Source: Bacillus sp. THAF10
GTDB taxonomy: Bacteria > Bacillota > Bacilli > Bacillales > Bacillaceae_I
Assembly: GCF_009363695.1 (NCBI RefSeq)
Contig: NZ_CP045403.1
Span: 2,398,001 to 2,462,000, forward strand
Length of the DNA: 64,000 nt
Direction of reading: 5' to 3'
Part shown: positions 42,836 to 51,748 of the stretch, in pieces
Numbering within the stretch: position 1 is the stretch's first letter
Layout of the letters: the number at the start of each line of letters is the position of its first letter
Position numbers and translations under genes: made by a program
Notes under the pieces: model-generated
The model's input: only the letters and a program-made list of their open reading frames with translations
Told to the model about the DNA's origin: nothing
Database searches by the model: none

Positions 42836-42849
42836 GATAAAAATTAAAA

Positions 42850-43090
42850 ATGAGAACGTGACGAATGGGACCAGTAAAAAGCGTTAGAATGAAAGAGATG
42901 GAAGCTCACCGGCTGGAAGGCTTCCTCATCCCCTGCACTTTTGAACCTACCCAGGAACAATCAGGAAAACCTGATCGTCTCTCCCACGATACGGGATTGA
43001 GAGCTGGGTTGAATTTTCAACCAACCAAGGTGGTACCGCGGATTAAGACCTATCCGTCCTTACATATAGGACAGATAGGTCTTTTTATTT
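42850..43090 (+). ncRNA. T-box leader, proline-specific, upstream of proI
   Basis: A tRNA-sensing leader. Stem I has its long GATGGAAG...CTTCC arm, the specifier loop contains GAACCTA so the specifier codon is CCT (Pro), and the T-box motif AAGGTGGTACCGCG (43027-43040) follows. The terminator GACCTATCCGTCC/GGACAGATAGGTC plus T5 lies at 43046-43086. The antiterminator UGGU would pair with an ACCA tRNA end; tRNA-Pro has A73, so specifier and discriminator agree. Uncharged tRNA-Pro should permit read-through into proI, which lies 180 bases on. Confidence 0.9.
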
Positions 43091-43272
43091 GGCTCTTTTC
43101 TAAAAGATTGTTATTTTTCCAATCATTATGAAGAAAAGTTGCCACATGTATAAAACTCCCTCTAAGAAAAAAAGCATGACAGCAACGTAAATTACGTGCG
43201 GCTTAACTATACGCAGTAGCACCAAAGTTTTCAAAAACAGCTTATTATTTTAAAAAAGGAGCGTGCACAAAA

Positions 43273-44112
43273 ATGAAAATAGCATTTATTGGCGCAGGAT
43301 CGATGGCAGAGGCAATTATGAGCGGATTATTAAAGAAAGAAATTTGTACACCAGGTAGCATCGTTGTAACCAATAAACAAGACCAGGCACGCCTCAAGCA
43401 ATTAAAAGAGAAATATGGAATTCAAACAACCGAAAATAAACAAGAAACGACAAAAAAGGCAGATGTCATTTTTCTCGCAATGAAACCAAAAGATGCTAAG
43501 GACGGAATCCAGGCGATCAAAGAATATGTACAAGAGGATCAATTGATTGTTTCGGTGCTCGCAGGCATTTCAAGCAGTGTGATTGAGGATTTGTTTGAAA
43601 AAAACTTGCGAGTGATCCGCTCGATGCCAAACACATCAGCAGCCATCGGGCTTTCTGCAACCGCGATAGCTAAAGGACGCTATGCAAACGAGGAGGATCT
43701 CACCCTCGTGCAATCCCTTTTTTCTGCGATTGGACTTTGCACGATTGTGGAAGAGAACCAGCTTCATGCAGTAACCGGAGTATCTGGAAGCGGTCCTGCT
43801 TATGTATATTTCGTGGCAGAAGCAATGGAGAGAGCAGCGCTTGCTCAAGGACTTGATCGAGAGGTTGCTAAGCAGCTGGTAAGTCAAACGCTGATTGGAG
43901 CGGCTCATATGCTGCAGGAATCCAACAAAAACGCTGACGTTTTGCGAAAAGAGGTTACTAGCCCTGGTGGCACCACGCATCGTGGGATTGGCGTCCTAAA
44001 AGAGCTTCACGTTTCTGAAGCGTTTGAAACCTGCATCGCCGGCGCAACGGAACGCTCCCGCGAAATGGGCGAAGAAATGGCGGAGAGGTTAAAGGAAAAG
44101 ACTTCTAAATAA
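43273..44112 (+). CDS. proI: Pyrroline-5-carboxylate reductase
   Basis: A 279-residue P5CR, the last enzyme of proline synthesis, reducing pyrroline-5-carboxylate with NAD(P)H. The Rossmann loop GAGSMAEAIMSGLL is at the N-terminus, VIRSMPNTSAAI near 116 and GSGPAYVYFVAEAME near 174, and the C-terminal VTSPGGTTHRGI that shapes the decamer active site. The ATG follows AAAAAGGAGCG. The upstream proline T-box links expression to proline tRNA charging. The setting beside the YqjP/YqjQ-like genes matches B. subtilis yqjO (proI). Confidence 0.95.
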   Translation: MKIAFIGAGSMAEAIMSGLLKKEICTPGSIVVTNKQDQARLKQLKEKYGIQTTENKQETTKKADVIFLAMKPKDAKDGIQAIKEYVQEDQLIVSVLAGISSSVIEDLFEKNLRVIRSMPNTSAAIGLSATAIAKGRYANEEDLTLVQSLFSAIGLCTIVEENQLHAVTGVSGSGPAYVYFVAEAMERAALAQGLDREVAKQLVSQTLIGAAHMLQESNKNADVLRKEVTSPGGTTHRGIGVLKELHVSEAFETCIAGATERSREMGEEMAERLKEKTSK

Positions 44113-44136
44113 CGTGTCAAACATCAGCCAAAATAA

Positions 44137-44176
44137 AACAGCACTTGGAACATGAACCTATGACCAAGTGCTGTTG
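44137..44176. terminator. Bidirectional intrinsic terminator
   Basis: AACAGCACTTGG pairs with CCAAGTGCTGTT around a 15-base loop. It separates proI from the convergent nuclease gene. Confidence 0.88.
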
Positions 44177-44180
44177 TGAA

Positions 44181-46163
44181 TTAATTTAAACTCCCACCAG
44201 CATTCAGGTAGCGAGCATTAAATTCTTGAACAAATTGATTGGTTATTGCTGCATCGTGAATGATTAACATGTTTTCATCGTTCACGTCATTTCCATTGTT
44301 ACTCCAGTTGGTTGACCCTACTACTACAGTTGGATCGCTTGTTGTATCTGCGTCAATAATCATGGTTTTGCTGTGAAGCTTTCGGTCCTCATTACCTTGA
44401 TACACTGGTGCTGGGTTTGCCCAACGCGTGTTAGGATTATCTGTACTTGTCTGACTAGCTGTTCTTCCTGTCATATCTATACTAGCACTCCACCATTGAT
44501 TCCAGAAGCCAGGGTCAAACAATCCTTTCACATCAAATCCGGTAAGCGTTCCTTCTAAGTCATTGTAAGAGCCTTCATATTTGTTTTTTAACTCATCCAC
44601 AAGTCCTTGGTCACTCCAAGCAAAGATGGTGAAGAAGGCGTTCATGTCCGCTTCATTTTTCACTAACGCTCTCATCCGGCCTAATGCATCGTCTCCAGTA
44701 GAAAAATAAACTTCTACTGTTTTTCCACCAACATTAAATAAGTGTTGTGTGTTGTCTGTCTTTCCTGTTCCAAAATTCGAGACGATAGGATCCGGTATCA
44801 ATGTGTTACTTCCCCACATTTCATTGAACTCTGTTTCATATGCAGTTGCAACTTCAGGTGCATGAAGTTCTACTACATGCTGCTGATTTCCACCTAACAC
44901 ACCATTTGCCATGTTTTCTTCTGATCCATAAAGACCAGTGATGGTGAAATTCCAACTACCAGTGAATACCCACTTATCATCTACTACCGCAAACTTATTG
45001 TGCATTTGTACACCAGGAGAGTAATAATTCCCATCAGTCTTTTGTTCGCCATCAACAAACAAATATCCGGTATAGTCTGTGCTTCCGATTGTGTAAGTTC
45101 CATATTTAAAATCATCTGGAGTAGAAGGCAATCCGTGCTCTGCTCTTAATGTCGTATCCTCCACAGCTAACATGGGGGAATCAGAAAAAACGTGAATATC
45201 GTCATTCGTACCAACAATACTATCTTTTCCTCGCACCATTTCCTCTATATATAATCTCATGGTGGTAAAGCGCTCTGCATAATGAGGGTCTGTAGCATCC
45301 TTCGCATCCGCAATCACACGCACATCAATTCCCTCTGCTGCTTTATTGATTAAAGTATCAACCACTCGAGGTAAGTTAATTTCATAAGTAGCAAAGTCAA
45401 TACTTGTAGTGGCTTGATTTAATCTTTCAATTAAACGGTCTTCAAGATTAACGTTATAGTTAGCCTGATTTCCCGTTGTCGCATAATCAGTCAAAGCACA
45501 TTTATTAAAATAAACATTGATAGCAAATAATTCACTTGATACATTGTTTAAATGTTCAGTAGTATCCCCACAAATGTTACCGCCGGTTGTCCCACCATTA
45601 GAACCACCACTAGTATAGCTATTTGCAGGCGTACCATATCCACCGTCATAAGTGTCAGTAGCTGTTTTCCAACTTCCAGCAACTGTTCCTGAACCATTCG
45701 CGTCTACTCTTTCCATCGTAGCCTTGGAAGTATTATCACCACCATACCAAGCATCAACTGAATCAACTAAAACACCATTAGCATCCCGCAACTCCAGACT
45801 TTCACCTTCATTTCCAAGTGAACCGCTGTAAATAATATCAGCAGCTACCCCTGCTACAGAATGATCATCTGTCTTTTCTAATAGAAAGAATCCATTAGCA
45901 GGAATTTGCCCGTTTAATACAATAGAGGGTGAACCATCTTGAGCGTTTAATGACCATCCTGTTATGTCCATGCTTTTTGTTGTGTTGTTATGTAGCTCTA
46001 TCCATTCATCTGTGTAACTGTATGACGTTCCCATCCAAGCAACTTCGTTAATTACCACACTATTGTTGGTGGTCGCATGCACTTTCTCTTCCGTTTCATT
46101 AACAGGAACAAAAATAGAGAGTACAAGAGCAAACACCAATGATAGATTTACATACTTTTTCAT
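44181..46163 (-). CDS. Secreted lamin-tail plus phospholipase-D-type nuclease
   Basis: A 660-residue exported protein. A signal peptide (MKKYVNLSLVFALVLSIFV) is followed by a lamin-tail domain (about 35-135: VVINEVAWMG, EWIELHNNT, GWSLNAQDG). The rest is a two-HKD phospholipase-D/nuclease: HNKFAVVDDKWVF near 388 and HSKTMIIDADTTS near 600, each with the family's GSxN: GSWNFT and GSTNWS. Such secreted PLD-like enzymes usually cleave DNA phosphodiesters. A Thr/Gly-rich linker separates the domains. It is monocistronic. It may scavenge phosphate or nucleotides; that is inference. Confidence 0.88.
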   Translation of the reverse strand: MKKYVNLSLVFALVLSIFVPVNETEEKVHATTNNSVVINEVAWMGTSYSYTDEWIELHNNTTKSMDITGWSLNAQDGSPSIVLNGQIPANGFFLLEKTDDHSVAGVAADIIYSGSLGNEGESLELRDANGVLVDSVDAWYGGDNTSKATMERVDANGSGTVAGSWKTATDTYDGGYGTPANSYTSGGSNGGTTGGNICGDTTEHLNNVSSELFAINVYFNKCALTDYATTGNQANYNVNLEDRLIERLNQATTSIDFATYEINLPRVVDTLINKAAEGIDVRVIADAKDATDPHYAERFTTMRLYIEEMVRGKDSIVGTNDDIHVFSDSPMLAVEDTTLRAEHGLPSTPDDFKYGTYTIGSTDYTGYLFVDGEQKTDGNYYSPGVQMHNKFAVVDDKWVFTGSWNFTITGLYGSEENMANGVLGGNQQHVVELHAPEVATAYETEFNEMWGSNTLIPDPIVSNFGTGKTDNTQHLFNVGGKTVEVYFSTGDDALGRMRALVKNEADMNAFFTIFAWSDQGLVDELKNKYEGSYNDLEGTLTGFDVKGLFDPGFWNQWWSASIDMTGRTASQTSTDNPNTRWANPAPVYQGNEDRKLHSKTMIIDADTTSDPTVVVGSTNWSNNGNDVNDENMLIIHDAAITNQFVQEFNARYLNAGGSLN

Positions 46164-46361
46164 TCTTCCATCTCCTGACTAGAATTTAATCAAAATTACT
46201 ATACTAGTATATCGGAGTTTAAAAGATTTTTTTGTTAACTTATTATTATTTATCTGTAAATTTAATAAAATCGCTAAATTCAGTTGAATATTGACGAGTA
46301 GTATGGAGGCAAAATAAAAACCACCTATCAACTTCTGGATATACTTGAAAATTAATACAGA

Positions 46362-46394
46362 GAAAAGGCAGCCTGTATGTCAGACTGCCTTTTC
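46362..46394. terminator. Bidirectional intrinsic terminator
   Basis: GAAAAGGCAG pairs with CTGCCTTTTC with an inner CTG/CAG extension. It follows the phosphotransferase gene at 46420 on the minus strand. Confidence 0.8.
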
Positions 46395-46419
46395 CATATG
46401 GAAGAAAATACTCAAAAAA

Positions 46420-47403
46420 TTATATTTCCGTTCCAAAAAGAGAAGATTCATTTTTCATCGCGTTTGTTAATTTCTCTCTTAAAGTTACTAACCATTCCGG
46501 TTCATTTTCCCACTTTTCTGCTACAGACCTTAAAATACGAATATACCCATATAAGTTGGCAAAACGTCTACAAGCTGGTAATAAAGAGAGCATATCATCT
46601 GAAATTTCATATTCCGTACGATATCCGTCCATAAAGCATTGTTTTTTCTTCTGAAACACTTCAGCTGGAATACAATCTTGCAAACTATCTAGTGCTTGCT
46701 CGATATCCATTACATACCAATGATACATAGCATCGTCAAGATCAATGACGTTACAAGATTGAGAATGTTCATCATAGAACACATTGTCAAATTCAAAGTC
46801 ATAATGGATCAAACCAAAATTCCTTTTTGTGATAGGAATAGAGGCAAAATAACGTTGAAGTAATTTTGTTTCCTTTAACGCCTCTGTTTCATTTGGGAAA
46901 TCACTTAAAACATGTTGAATCCAACTTAACACATCCTGGTACGACCAACGCTTGTATGTCACAGGTTCATACTCACTAGATAGCTGGTGAAGTTTCCCTA
47001 ATGCTTTCCCATATATAAAGATGATGTTATCCGATAAATCTGTTTGGTTTAGTTGCACACCTGCTACACGCTTAAAGGCTGAAGCATAGTATTCGCCCCA
47101 CGGAGTCTGTGCTTCAACAAGTTCCTCTCCATTTTGTGAGACAACCGTTTCTAGTACTCCATACCGATGAGAATTAAGGTAAGATATAAACTCAAGCTCT
47201 GCTAAAATATTCTCTTTCGTCTTTTCTGATTTAGGAGAGAACCTTAATATTTGTACTTTACCCTGCGCTTTAAAAGGGTAAATGGCATTAGAAGATATTC
47301 TATAGTACTTAAATAACTCAAAAGATTCTTGATCATACTCCCAGTTCTCCATTAACATTTCAGCCAACGCTGCATTATCAAATAGATGTTTCAATTTCAA
47401 CAA
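46420..47403 (-). CDS. APH-like phosphotransferase (aminoglycoside/choline-kinase fold)
   Basis: The preferred start is TTG at 47403 (or 47400), ten bases after AGGAG, giving about 327 residues; the longest frame to 47427 contains that ribosome site. The kinase core is IHYDFEFDNVFYDE (Brenner motif H-x-D-x4-N) and VIDLDDAMYHW (metal-binding Asp). The domain resembles choline/ethanolamine or aminoglycoside kinases; relatives in bacilli include CotS-like spore kinases, so a resistance role is not assumed. Monocistronic, with a terminator downstream. Confidence 0.8.
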   Translation of the reverse strand: MLKLKHLFDNAALAEMLMENWEYDQESFELFKYYRISSNAIYPFKAQGKVQILRFSPKSEKTKENILAELEFISYLNSHRYGVLETVVSQNGEELVEAQTPWGEYYASAFKRVAGVQLNQTDLSDNIIFIYGKALGKLHQLSSEYEPVTYKRWSYQDVLSWIQHVLSDFPNETEALKETKLLQRYFASIPITKRNFGLIHYDFEFDNVFYDEHSQSCNVIDLDDAMYHWYVMDIEQALDSLQDCIPAEVFQKKKQCFMDGYRTEYEISDDMLSLLPACRRFANLYGYIRILRSVAEKWENEPEWLVTLREKLTNAMKNESSLFGTEI

Positions 47404-47583
47404 ACACAGACCACTCCTTCTATACAATTACAGAAATTTTGGGTGTTGCACCAAAGGTCAACACTCGTTGTTGCATGTTCCCCTAAACCAATTAATCTAC
47501 TAAAGTAAATTCTTCTGTTTACCTCCCCTAGAATTGGAAAATAACAACTGAAAAGAAATTATTGAAAAAAACCAAACAAAAAA

Positions 47584-47610
47584 CCACAGGGTTATACTAA
47601 AACCCTGTGG
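47584..47610 (-). terminator. Intrinsic terminator of an unassigned short transcript
   Basis: CCACAGGGTT pairs with AACCCTGTGG, followed in the minus direction by a T-rich run (TTTTTTG). No gene precedes it directly. Confidence 0.7.
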
Positions 47611-47860
47611 CTCCAATTGTTTCATTTTTAACAAAAAGCCTGTGCTTTTCATTGCCGAAACTCTACAAATGTCAAATCAACTAATATTGATTAATTTAAT
47701 CCGCATGAGTGAGAGGCAATAAAATTAATTCCCAAGGTTATCTTCATGAAATTTGTCATTGCGTAATCTCACTCCCTTCCGTAATAATAAGAAAATTATA
47801 CCAATAAAAATCCAAACATTCAATCTATTAATTTACTTTTTAACATGCCTATTTGAAAAA

Positions 47861-47902
47861 AGCTTGTAGACCTGCCTAGTAACTAGACGTAGTCTACAAG
47901 CT
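47861..47902 (-). terminator. Intrinsic terminator
   Basis: AGCTTGTAGAC pairs with GTCTACAAGCT and is followed by T6 on the minus strand. It ends the peroxiredoxin gene. Confidence 0.88.
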
Positions 47903-47933
47903 GAAAATATCTAATATCAATTGTATGGATGAG

Positions 47934-48578
47934 TTAGATGTTTTTTAAAACATCCACTACTCTTCTCGGCTCCACACGTTTTGTGTAGTCAGAGTCAACC
48001 TCTGCAAAGATGATTTTACCTGTCTGATCAATGACAAATGTAGCCGGCTTAGGTAGTTCCCAATCATCGTTTCCATTATGTCCAGGAACGCTTAAACCAA
48101 ACTCCTTATATGTTTCAATTAAATAATCGGGCATTTTAAATACCAAATTAAATTGTTCAGCAACATTATTGCTTTCATCACTAAGAACAGTGAATTCCAA
48201 CTCATTTTTTTCCTTGGTAGATAAGCTGGCATCAGGTGTTTGAGGGCTGATGGCAATCAATTCCCCACCAGCGTTTTTGATGGAATCTAATTCTTTTTGA
48301 TAGGCTTTTAACTCAAGGTTACAGTAAGGGCACCAGCCACCTCGGTAAAATGTCAGAATTACCGGTCCTTTTGAAAGCTCTTCAGTAATGGACACCATTT
48401 TTCCTGATGCGTCAGGAAGATTAAACTCTGGTACCTTGTCTCCCTCTTTTAGTCCCTGGGCAAGTCCTGATTCCTCTAATTCCTTTGTTGCTTGCGCCAT
48501 CAACTTCTGCTTTTCCTCGGGAGCCTTTTGTTTAAATACATCCTTATAGGTTTTAATTTCTTCAAGTAATGTTGACAT
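47934..48578 (-). CDS. Peroxiredoxin-like thiol peroxidase (AhpC/TSA family)
   Basis: A 214-residue thioredoxin-fold protein. The N-terminal 45 residues form a helical extension, then the AhpC/TSA domain: EFNLPDASGKMVSI and FYRGGWCPYCNLELKAYQ. Cys83 and Cys86 form a CPYC pair, as in the redoxin-type enzymes where the first Cys attacks peroxide. The later TFVIDQTGKIIFAEVDSDYTKR is the usual ending with PR in VEPRRV. It is cytoplasmic. The ATG follows AGGAGGTA. It reduces hydroperoxides; the electron donor is unknown. Confidence 0.88.
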   Translation of the reverse strand: MSTLLEEIKTYKDVFKQKAPEEKQKLMAQATKELEESGLAQGLKEGDKVPEFNLPDASGKMVSITEELSKGPVILTFYRGGWCPYCNLELKAYQKELDSIKNAGGELIAISPQTPDASLSTKEKNELEFTVLSDESNNVAEQFNLVFKMPDYLIETYKEFGLSVPGHNGNDDWELPKPATFVIDQTGKIIFAEVDSDYTKRVEPRRVVDVLKNI

Positions 48579-48712
48579 CCAATACCTCCTAATTCTTTAT
48601 AAAGTATACCTTAACAAAAAATTTCTCAATATGCTTCTATTTTGCTTTTATCCCTCCATCACAATTAAAGACCCCTGGCTACTGCAATTTTTGGGATTCA
48701 AAATAAAAAAAT

Positions 48713-48739
48713 GACGCTTATCCGTATTAGGAAAGCGCC
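48713..48739 (-). terminator. Terminator, member 1 of a dispersed hairpin family (divergent)
   Basis: GACGCTTATCC...GGAAAGCGCC with an A-run to the left. It lies just downstream of the DUF1801 gene and fits the same outline as the GCGC-ATCC family members further right. Confidence 0.65.
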
Positions 48740-48792
48740 TTGGTGTTGATGATTTTTTATTAACATCTATAAACCTAGCTTTGAAATAAACA

Positions 48793-49134
48793 TTAAAGTG
48801 AGCCTGAAGCTTGGCTGACCAAGGACACTAGGTGCTGGGAATCAACTTTATCTCCTGCATACAGCTTTAGTGTTTTTCTCTCAGGCGGACCATCAAACTT
48901 ACCCTCAGGAAGATTCAGCTCGGTGGCATTAAAGATCGTAAAACTAACTGCATTTTTCGATGTGGAAATAACAGCTGCGTATTTTCCGTTTTTCAAAAAA
49001 TGAGGTTTTTTATACTGAATTCGTTCTTGGACATCTGGTATAGCTTGGTGAACGACCTCACGTAAGGTGGAAGAAAGCTCTTCCTGCCATGGCTCTTTTA
49101 AGGCTTCAATAAAATCAGTTACTTCCTGATTCAT
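48793..49134 (-). CDS. DUF1801 family protein
   Basis: A 113-residue protein. The opening DFIEALKEPWQEELSSTLREVV and the central IQYKKPHFLKNGKYAAVIST are typical of DUF1801 (YdhG-like), a small alpha/beta domain common in bacilli. No catalytic residue is known. It is monocistronic and ends 50 bases before a hairpin of the dispersed family. The ATG at 49134 has AGGAGAG upstream. Confidence 0.75.
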   Translation of the reverse strand: MNQEVTDFIEALKEPWQEELSSTLREVVHQAIPDVQERIQYKKPHFLKNGKYAAVISTSKNAVSFTIFNATELNLPEGKFDGPPERKTLKLYAGDKVDSQHLVSLVSQASGSL

Positions 49135-49225
49135 TTTACATACTCTCCTTTTAGTATATCTTCATTTTTTAAGTGTATCATTACGACGAATAGACATTGA
49201 TAAAATTGACAGAGTAGAAATTTTT

Positions 49226-49660
49226 TTAGATATTTTTTAACATGTGGAGATGGTCCACTAAATCGGCCTCCATGACCAGAGTTTTCGAGTCATGTAGAAA
49301 ACCATCATCTTCTGAGAGCATTCGAATCTCGATTTTACAATCGACTCGGCCCTTTGGAACCGGCATTCGTAGAGCCAAATGGAACGCTTCATCTAATGAG
49401 TGGACATCTACCAGGATAAATTCCGCTACCATCTCATGTACAAATGGAAAGGGACCGACCAGTATTTCCGGCTTTTCACTATCTGATGAATACATTATCC
49501 TTATCCCCGTTGAGCTTGGAAGGAGCTCCTCTGCAGAAATGAGAACTCCTTCGCTGGCCAAAGCTTTCTTGTAGGCAAACATGGCATCGAGGTGTTCCCT
49601 GCTGTTGCTTACTCCTGATTCCGAATACTCTGTTGCCTTGACAATAAACATACATCGCAC
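49226..49660 (-). CDS. DGPF/YCII domain protein, downstream partner of the ECF42 sigma gene
   Basis: Starting from the GTG at 49660, nine bases after AAAGGAGG, the product has 144 residues, the same as its paralogue at 51029. The opening RCMFIVKATEYSESGV and the central ILVGPFPFVHEMVAEFILV correspond to the YCII/DGPF fold; the exact DGPF string is GPFP here. YCII proteins are ferredoxin-like dimers. A longer frame to 49693 is rejected. In ECF42 systems such DGPF proteins are encoded near the sigma factor and are thought to be controlled by it. Confidence 0.85.
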   Translation of the reverse strand: MRCMFIVKATEYSESGVSNSREHLDAMFAYKKALASEGVLISAEELLPSSTGIRIMYSSDSEKPEILVGPFPFVHEMVAEFILVDVHSLDEAFHLALRMPVPKGRVDCKIEIRMLSEDDGFLHDSKTLVMEADLVDHLHMLKNI

Positions 49661-49766
49661 TATTTTTTTACCTCCTTTATCAATAGAGGGCAATTGTAGC
49701 TACTAATTTTTCCTCTCACCATAACAACGATTGAGCAACCATGTTATCGACAATTGGGTAAAAAAA

Positions 49767-51032
49767 TTATTCCGATGTGCTAGATTCACATTCAGCCACC
49801 CTATTTAGTAAAAGTTCCCGTTCACGCTCATTCCGAGTCATAGACGCAGCACGTTCAAATTCTATACGTGCTTCTTCCATTCTTCCCAGCTTCATAAGAA
49901 GATCCCCACGAACACTTGGTAAAAGATGATATCCCTTTAAGGAAGATTCAGCACAGAGCTCGTCTATAATCTCAAGCCCAATGGACGGACCAAAAGCCAT
50001 GGATACAGCAACTGCCCGATTTAATTCGACAATTGGGGATGGAGTAACTCTCGCTAGCGCTTCATATAGGGCTGCAATACGGATCCAATCGGTCTCTTTA
50101 GCGGAAGGCGCCTGGGCATGGCAGGCAGAAATAGCAGCTTGCAGGGAGTAAGGCCCGAGAGGTCGCCCAAGCTTCTTGCTTCTCTCGAGTGCCGTTAATC
50201 CACGACGAATTAACAAATAATCCCATTTGGCTCGGTTCTGATCCATCAGAAGAACCGGTTCTCCCTTTGAGTTAACCCGAGATTTAAAACGCGAAGATTG
50301 AATCTCCATAAGGGCGACTAGTCCGTGCACCTCAGGCTCATAAGGGGCAATCTCGGCGAGTACACGCCCGAGTCTTAACGCTTCCTGACAAAGTAACGGC
50401 CGGACCCATTGATACCCAGAGGTTGCCGAATATCCTTCGTTGAACATAAGGTAGATCACCTCTAGTACAGCAAAAAGGCGAGCTTTGAGTTCTTCTCCTG
50501 TCGGAACTTCAAAAGGTACCTCTTTTTCCCTAAGGGTTCTCTTGGCGCGGACTATTCGCTGGGCAATTGTTGTTTCAGCAGTAAGAAAGGAACGGGCAAT
50601 TTCATCGGTTGTAAGCCCACATAATAAACGAAGCGTAAGAGCTACTCTCGCTTCCTGAGTTAACACCGGATGGCAGGTCATAAAAATCAGACGAAGGAGA
50701 TCATCACCAATCTCCTCGTCTAAAGAAAGCTCTAAGTTATCCTCTGTATATAAATCTGTATTGCAAGCTACTTCTGAATACTTCTGATCACGCAGCTTAG
50801 TCCTGCGAATAAGATCAATGGCACGTCGCTTCGCCGTAGTCATAAGCCAAGCCCCTGGATTGTCAGGAATTCCGATTTGTGGCCATTTTTCAAGGGCAAT
50901 GACGAAAGCATCGTGGGCAATATCCTCTGCGACACCAACATCCCGTACTATTCTAGTTAACCCAGCGATAAGCTTTGCAGACTCTATTCGCCATATTGCA
51001 TTGATGGTTCGATGTGTATTTGACATACTCAC
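49767..51032 (-). CDS. ECF42-type sigma factor with long C-terminal extension
   Basis: A 421-residue sigma factor. Region 2 (about 15-80) has ERIVRDV-type helices and ends PGAWLMTTAKRRAIDLIRR; region 4 (about 115-170) has the HTH LTTDEIARSFLTAETTIAQR. Beyond residue 190 is a roughly 220-residue TPR-like helical extension (DUF6596 type), typical of group ECF42, which is needed for activity and may replace an anti-sigma factor. It overlaps the upstream DGPF gene stop by four bases. No anti-sigma gene is present in this module. Confidence 0.88.
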   Translation of the reverse strand: MSMSNTHRTINAIWRIESAKLIAGLTRIVRDVGVAEDIAHDAFVIALEKWPQIGIPDNPGAWLMTTAKRRAIDLIRRTKLRDQKYSEVACNTDLYTEDNLELSLDEEIGDDLLRLIFMTCHPVLTQEARVALTLRLLCGLTTDEIARSFLTAETTIAQRIVRAKRTLREKEVPFEVPTGEELKARLFAVLEVIYLMFNEGYSATSGYQWVRPLLCQEALRLGRVLAEIAPYEPEVHGLVALMEIQSSRFKSRVNSKGEPVLLMDQNRAKWDYLLIRRGLTALERSKKLGRPLGPYSLQAAISACHAQAPSAKETDWIRIAALYEALARVTPSPIVELNRAVAVSMAFGPSIGLEIIDELCAESSLKGYHLLPSVRGDLLMKLGRMEEARIEFERAASMTRNERERELLLNRVAECESSTSE

Positions 51033-51463
51033 CCTTGCTTCTGCTCCTTAACTTGTTTGCGAAGAGCTGTCTCTTTCGCCAACAATTCGTCATTATTCGT
51101 TAATTCTTCCATCTCAAAAACCTGTCTCAACTCAATTTCGCCCTGGCCAAAACCATGAGGGTCTGGCATACGAAGTGCCCATTCCATGGCTTCTTCTCTT
51201 GATTTGACTTCTATCAATGTATATCCAGCAATCAATTCTTTTGCTTCTGTAAAAGGACCATCCAATATCTTAGGCTTTCCACCAGGTTCTGGATAAGAAA
51301 TCCTGATTCCATTTGAGCTAGACATTAGTCCATCAGCTGCTAGCAATACCCCTGCCTTTACCAATTCCTCATTATACTTCTGCATAGCATCAAATTGCTC
51401 TTGACTTGGTAATACCCCTGCCTCTGAATCAGTTGTAGCTTTGACAATCATCATAAATCTCAT
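51029..51463 (-). CDS. DGPF/YCII domain protein, upstream partner of the ECF42 sigma gene
   Basis: A 144-residue YCII protein: RFMMIVKATTDSEAGVLP, PKILDGPFTEAKELIAGY with the exact DGPF motif, and VKSREEAMEWALRMPDPHG. It overlaps the sigma gene by four bases (translational coupling). The ATG at 51463 has AGGAGGTATGC upstream. DGPF proteins are the characteristic neighbours of ECF42 sigma factors; their chemistry is unknown. The closeness of the two YCII proteins in length and plan suggests duplication. Confidence 0.9.
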   Translation of the reverse strand: MRFMMIVKATTDSEAGVLPSQEQFDAMQKYNEELVKAGVLLAADGLMSSSNGIRISYPEPGGKPKILDGPFTEAKELIAGYTLIEVKSREEAMEWALRMPDPHGFGQGEIELRQVFEMEELTNNDELLAKETALRKQVKEQKQG

Positions 51464-51691
51464 ATTGCATACCTCCTATATTTTAGAGAATTTTAAACCT
51501 GAAGACAGAGTGTAAGTCCGCTTCTATACATACAACGAATGAAACAAGACTAAATCGACAGCAACATCATTTTTCTCCCTATTAACTTTCGGCGGCAGTC
51601 ATGAAAATTCCTTTAGGTCGTAAGTGGTGTGTCACGCGAATAGTAGGTCAATAGACTACTAAAATTCATCCTTATTGGCCACAATAAAAAA

Positions 51692-51720
51692 AGCGCTAAT
51701 CCTTGTTCTAGGTTTGCGCA
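51692..51720 (-). terminator. Terminator, member 2 of the dispersed hairpin family
   Basis: AGCGCTAATCC...GGTTTGCGC with A7 on the left, giving T7 on the minus strand. It lies 28 bases downstream of the membrane Lon-like protease gene. Confidence 0.75.
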
Positions 51721-51748
51721 TTTTAGGTTTGTAATAATATTTATTTTT

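Larger units (their letters stand above)
42383..42849. other. Intergenic region with degenerate repeat and a promoter
   Basis: Holds the repeat at 42589-42711 and, further right, the promoter of the proline T-box. The remaining 200 bases next to the metallo-hydrolase gene are AT-rich without visible genes. Confidence 0.4.
47404..47933. other. Intergenic region with two terminators and one possible micro-gene
   Basis: The hairpins at 47584-47610 and 47861-47902 are minus-strand terminators. Between them a 32-codon minus-strand frame starts MNVWIFIGIIFLLLRKG with a membrane helix but lacks a ribosome site. The first terminator would end a short transcript from that interval, so a small RNA or peptide is possible. 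Confidence 0.35.

Noticed and set aside
46190-46290. Pho-box-like TTTACA...TTAACA spacing upstream of the secreted nuclease gene
   Set aside because: The two hexamers lie 22 bases apart, but the intermediate repeat is poor; AT-rich DNA gives such matches by chance.
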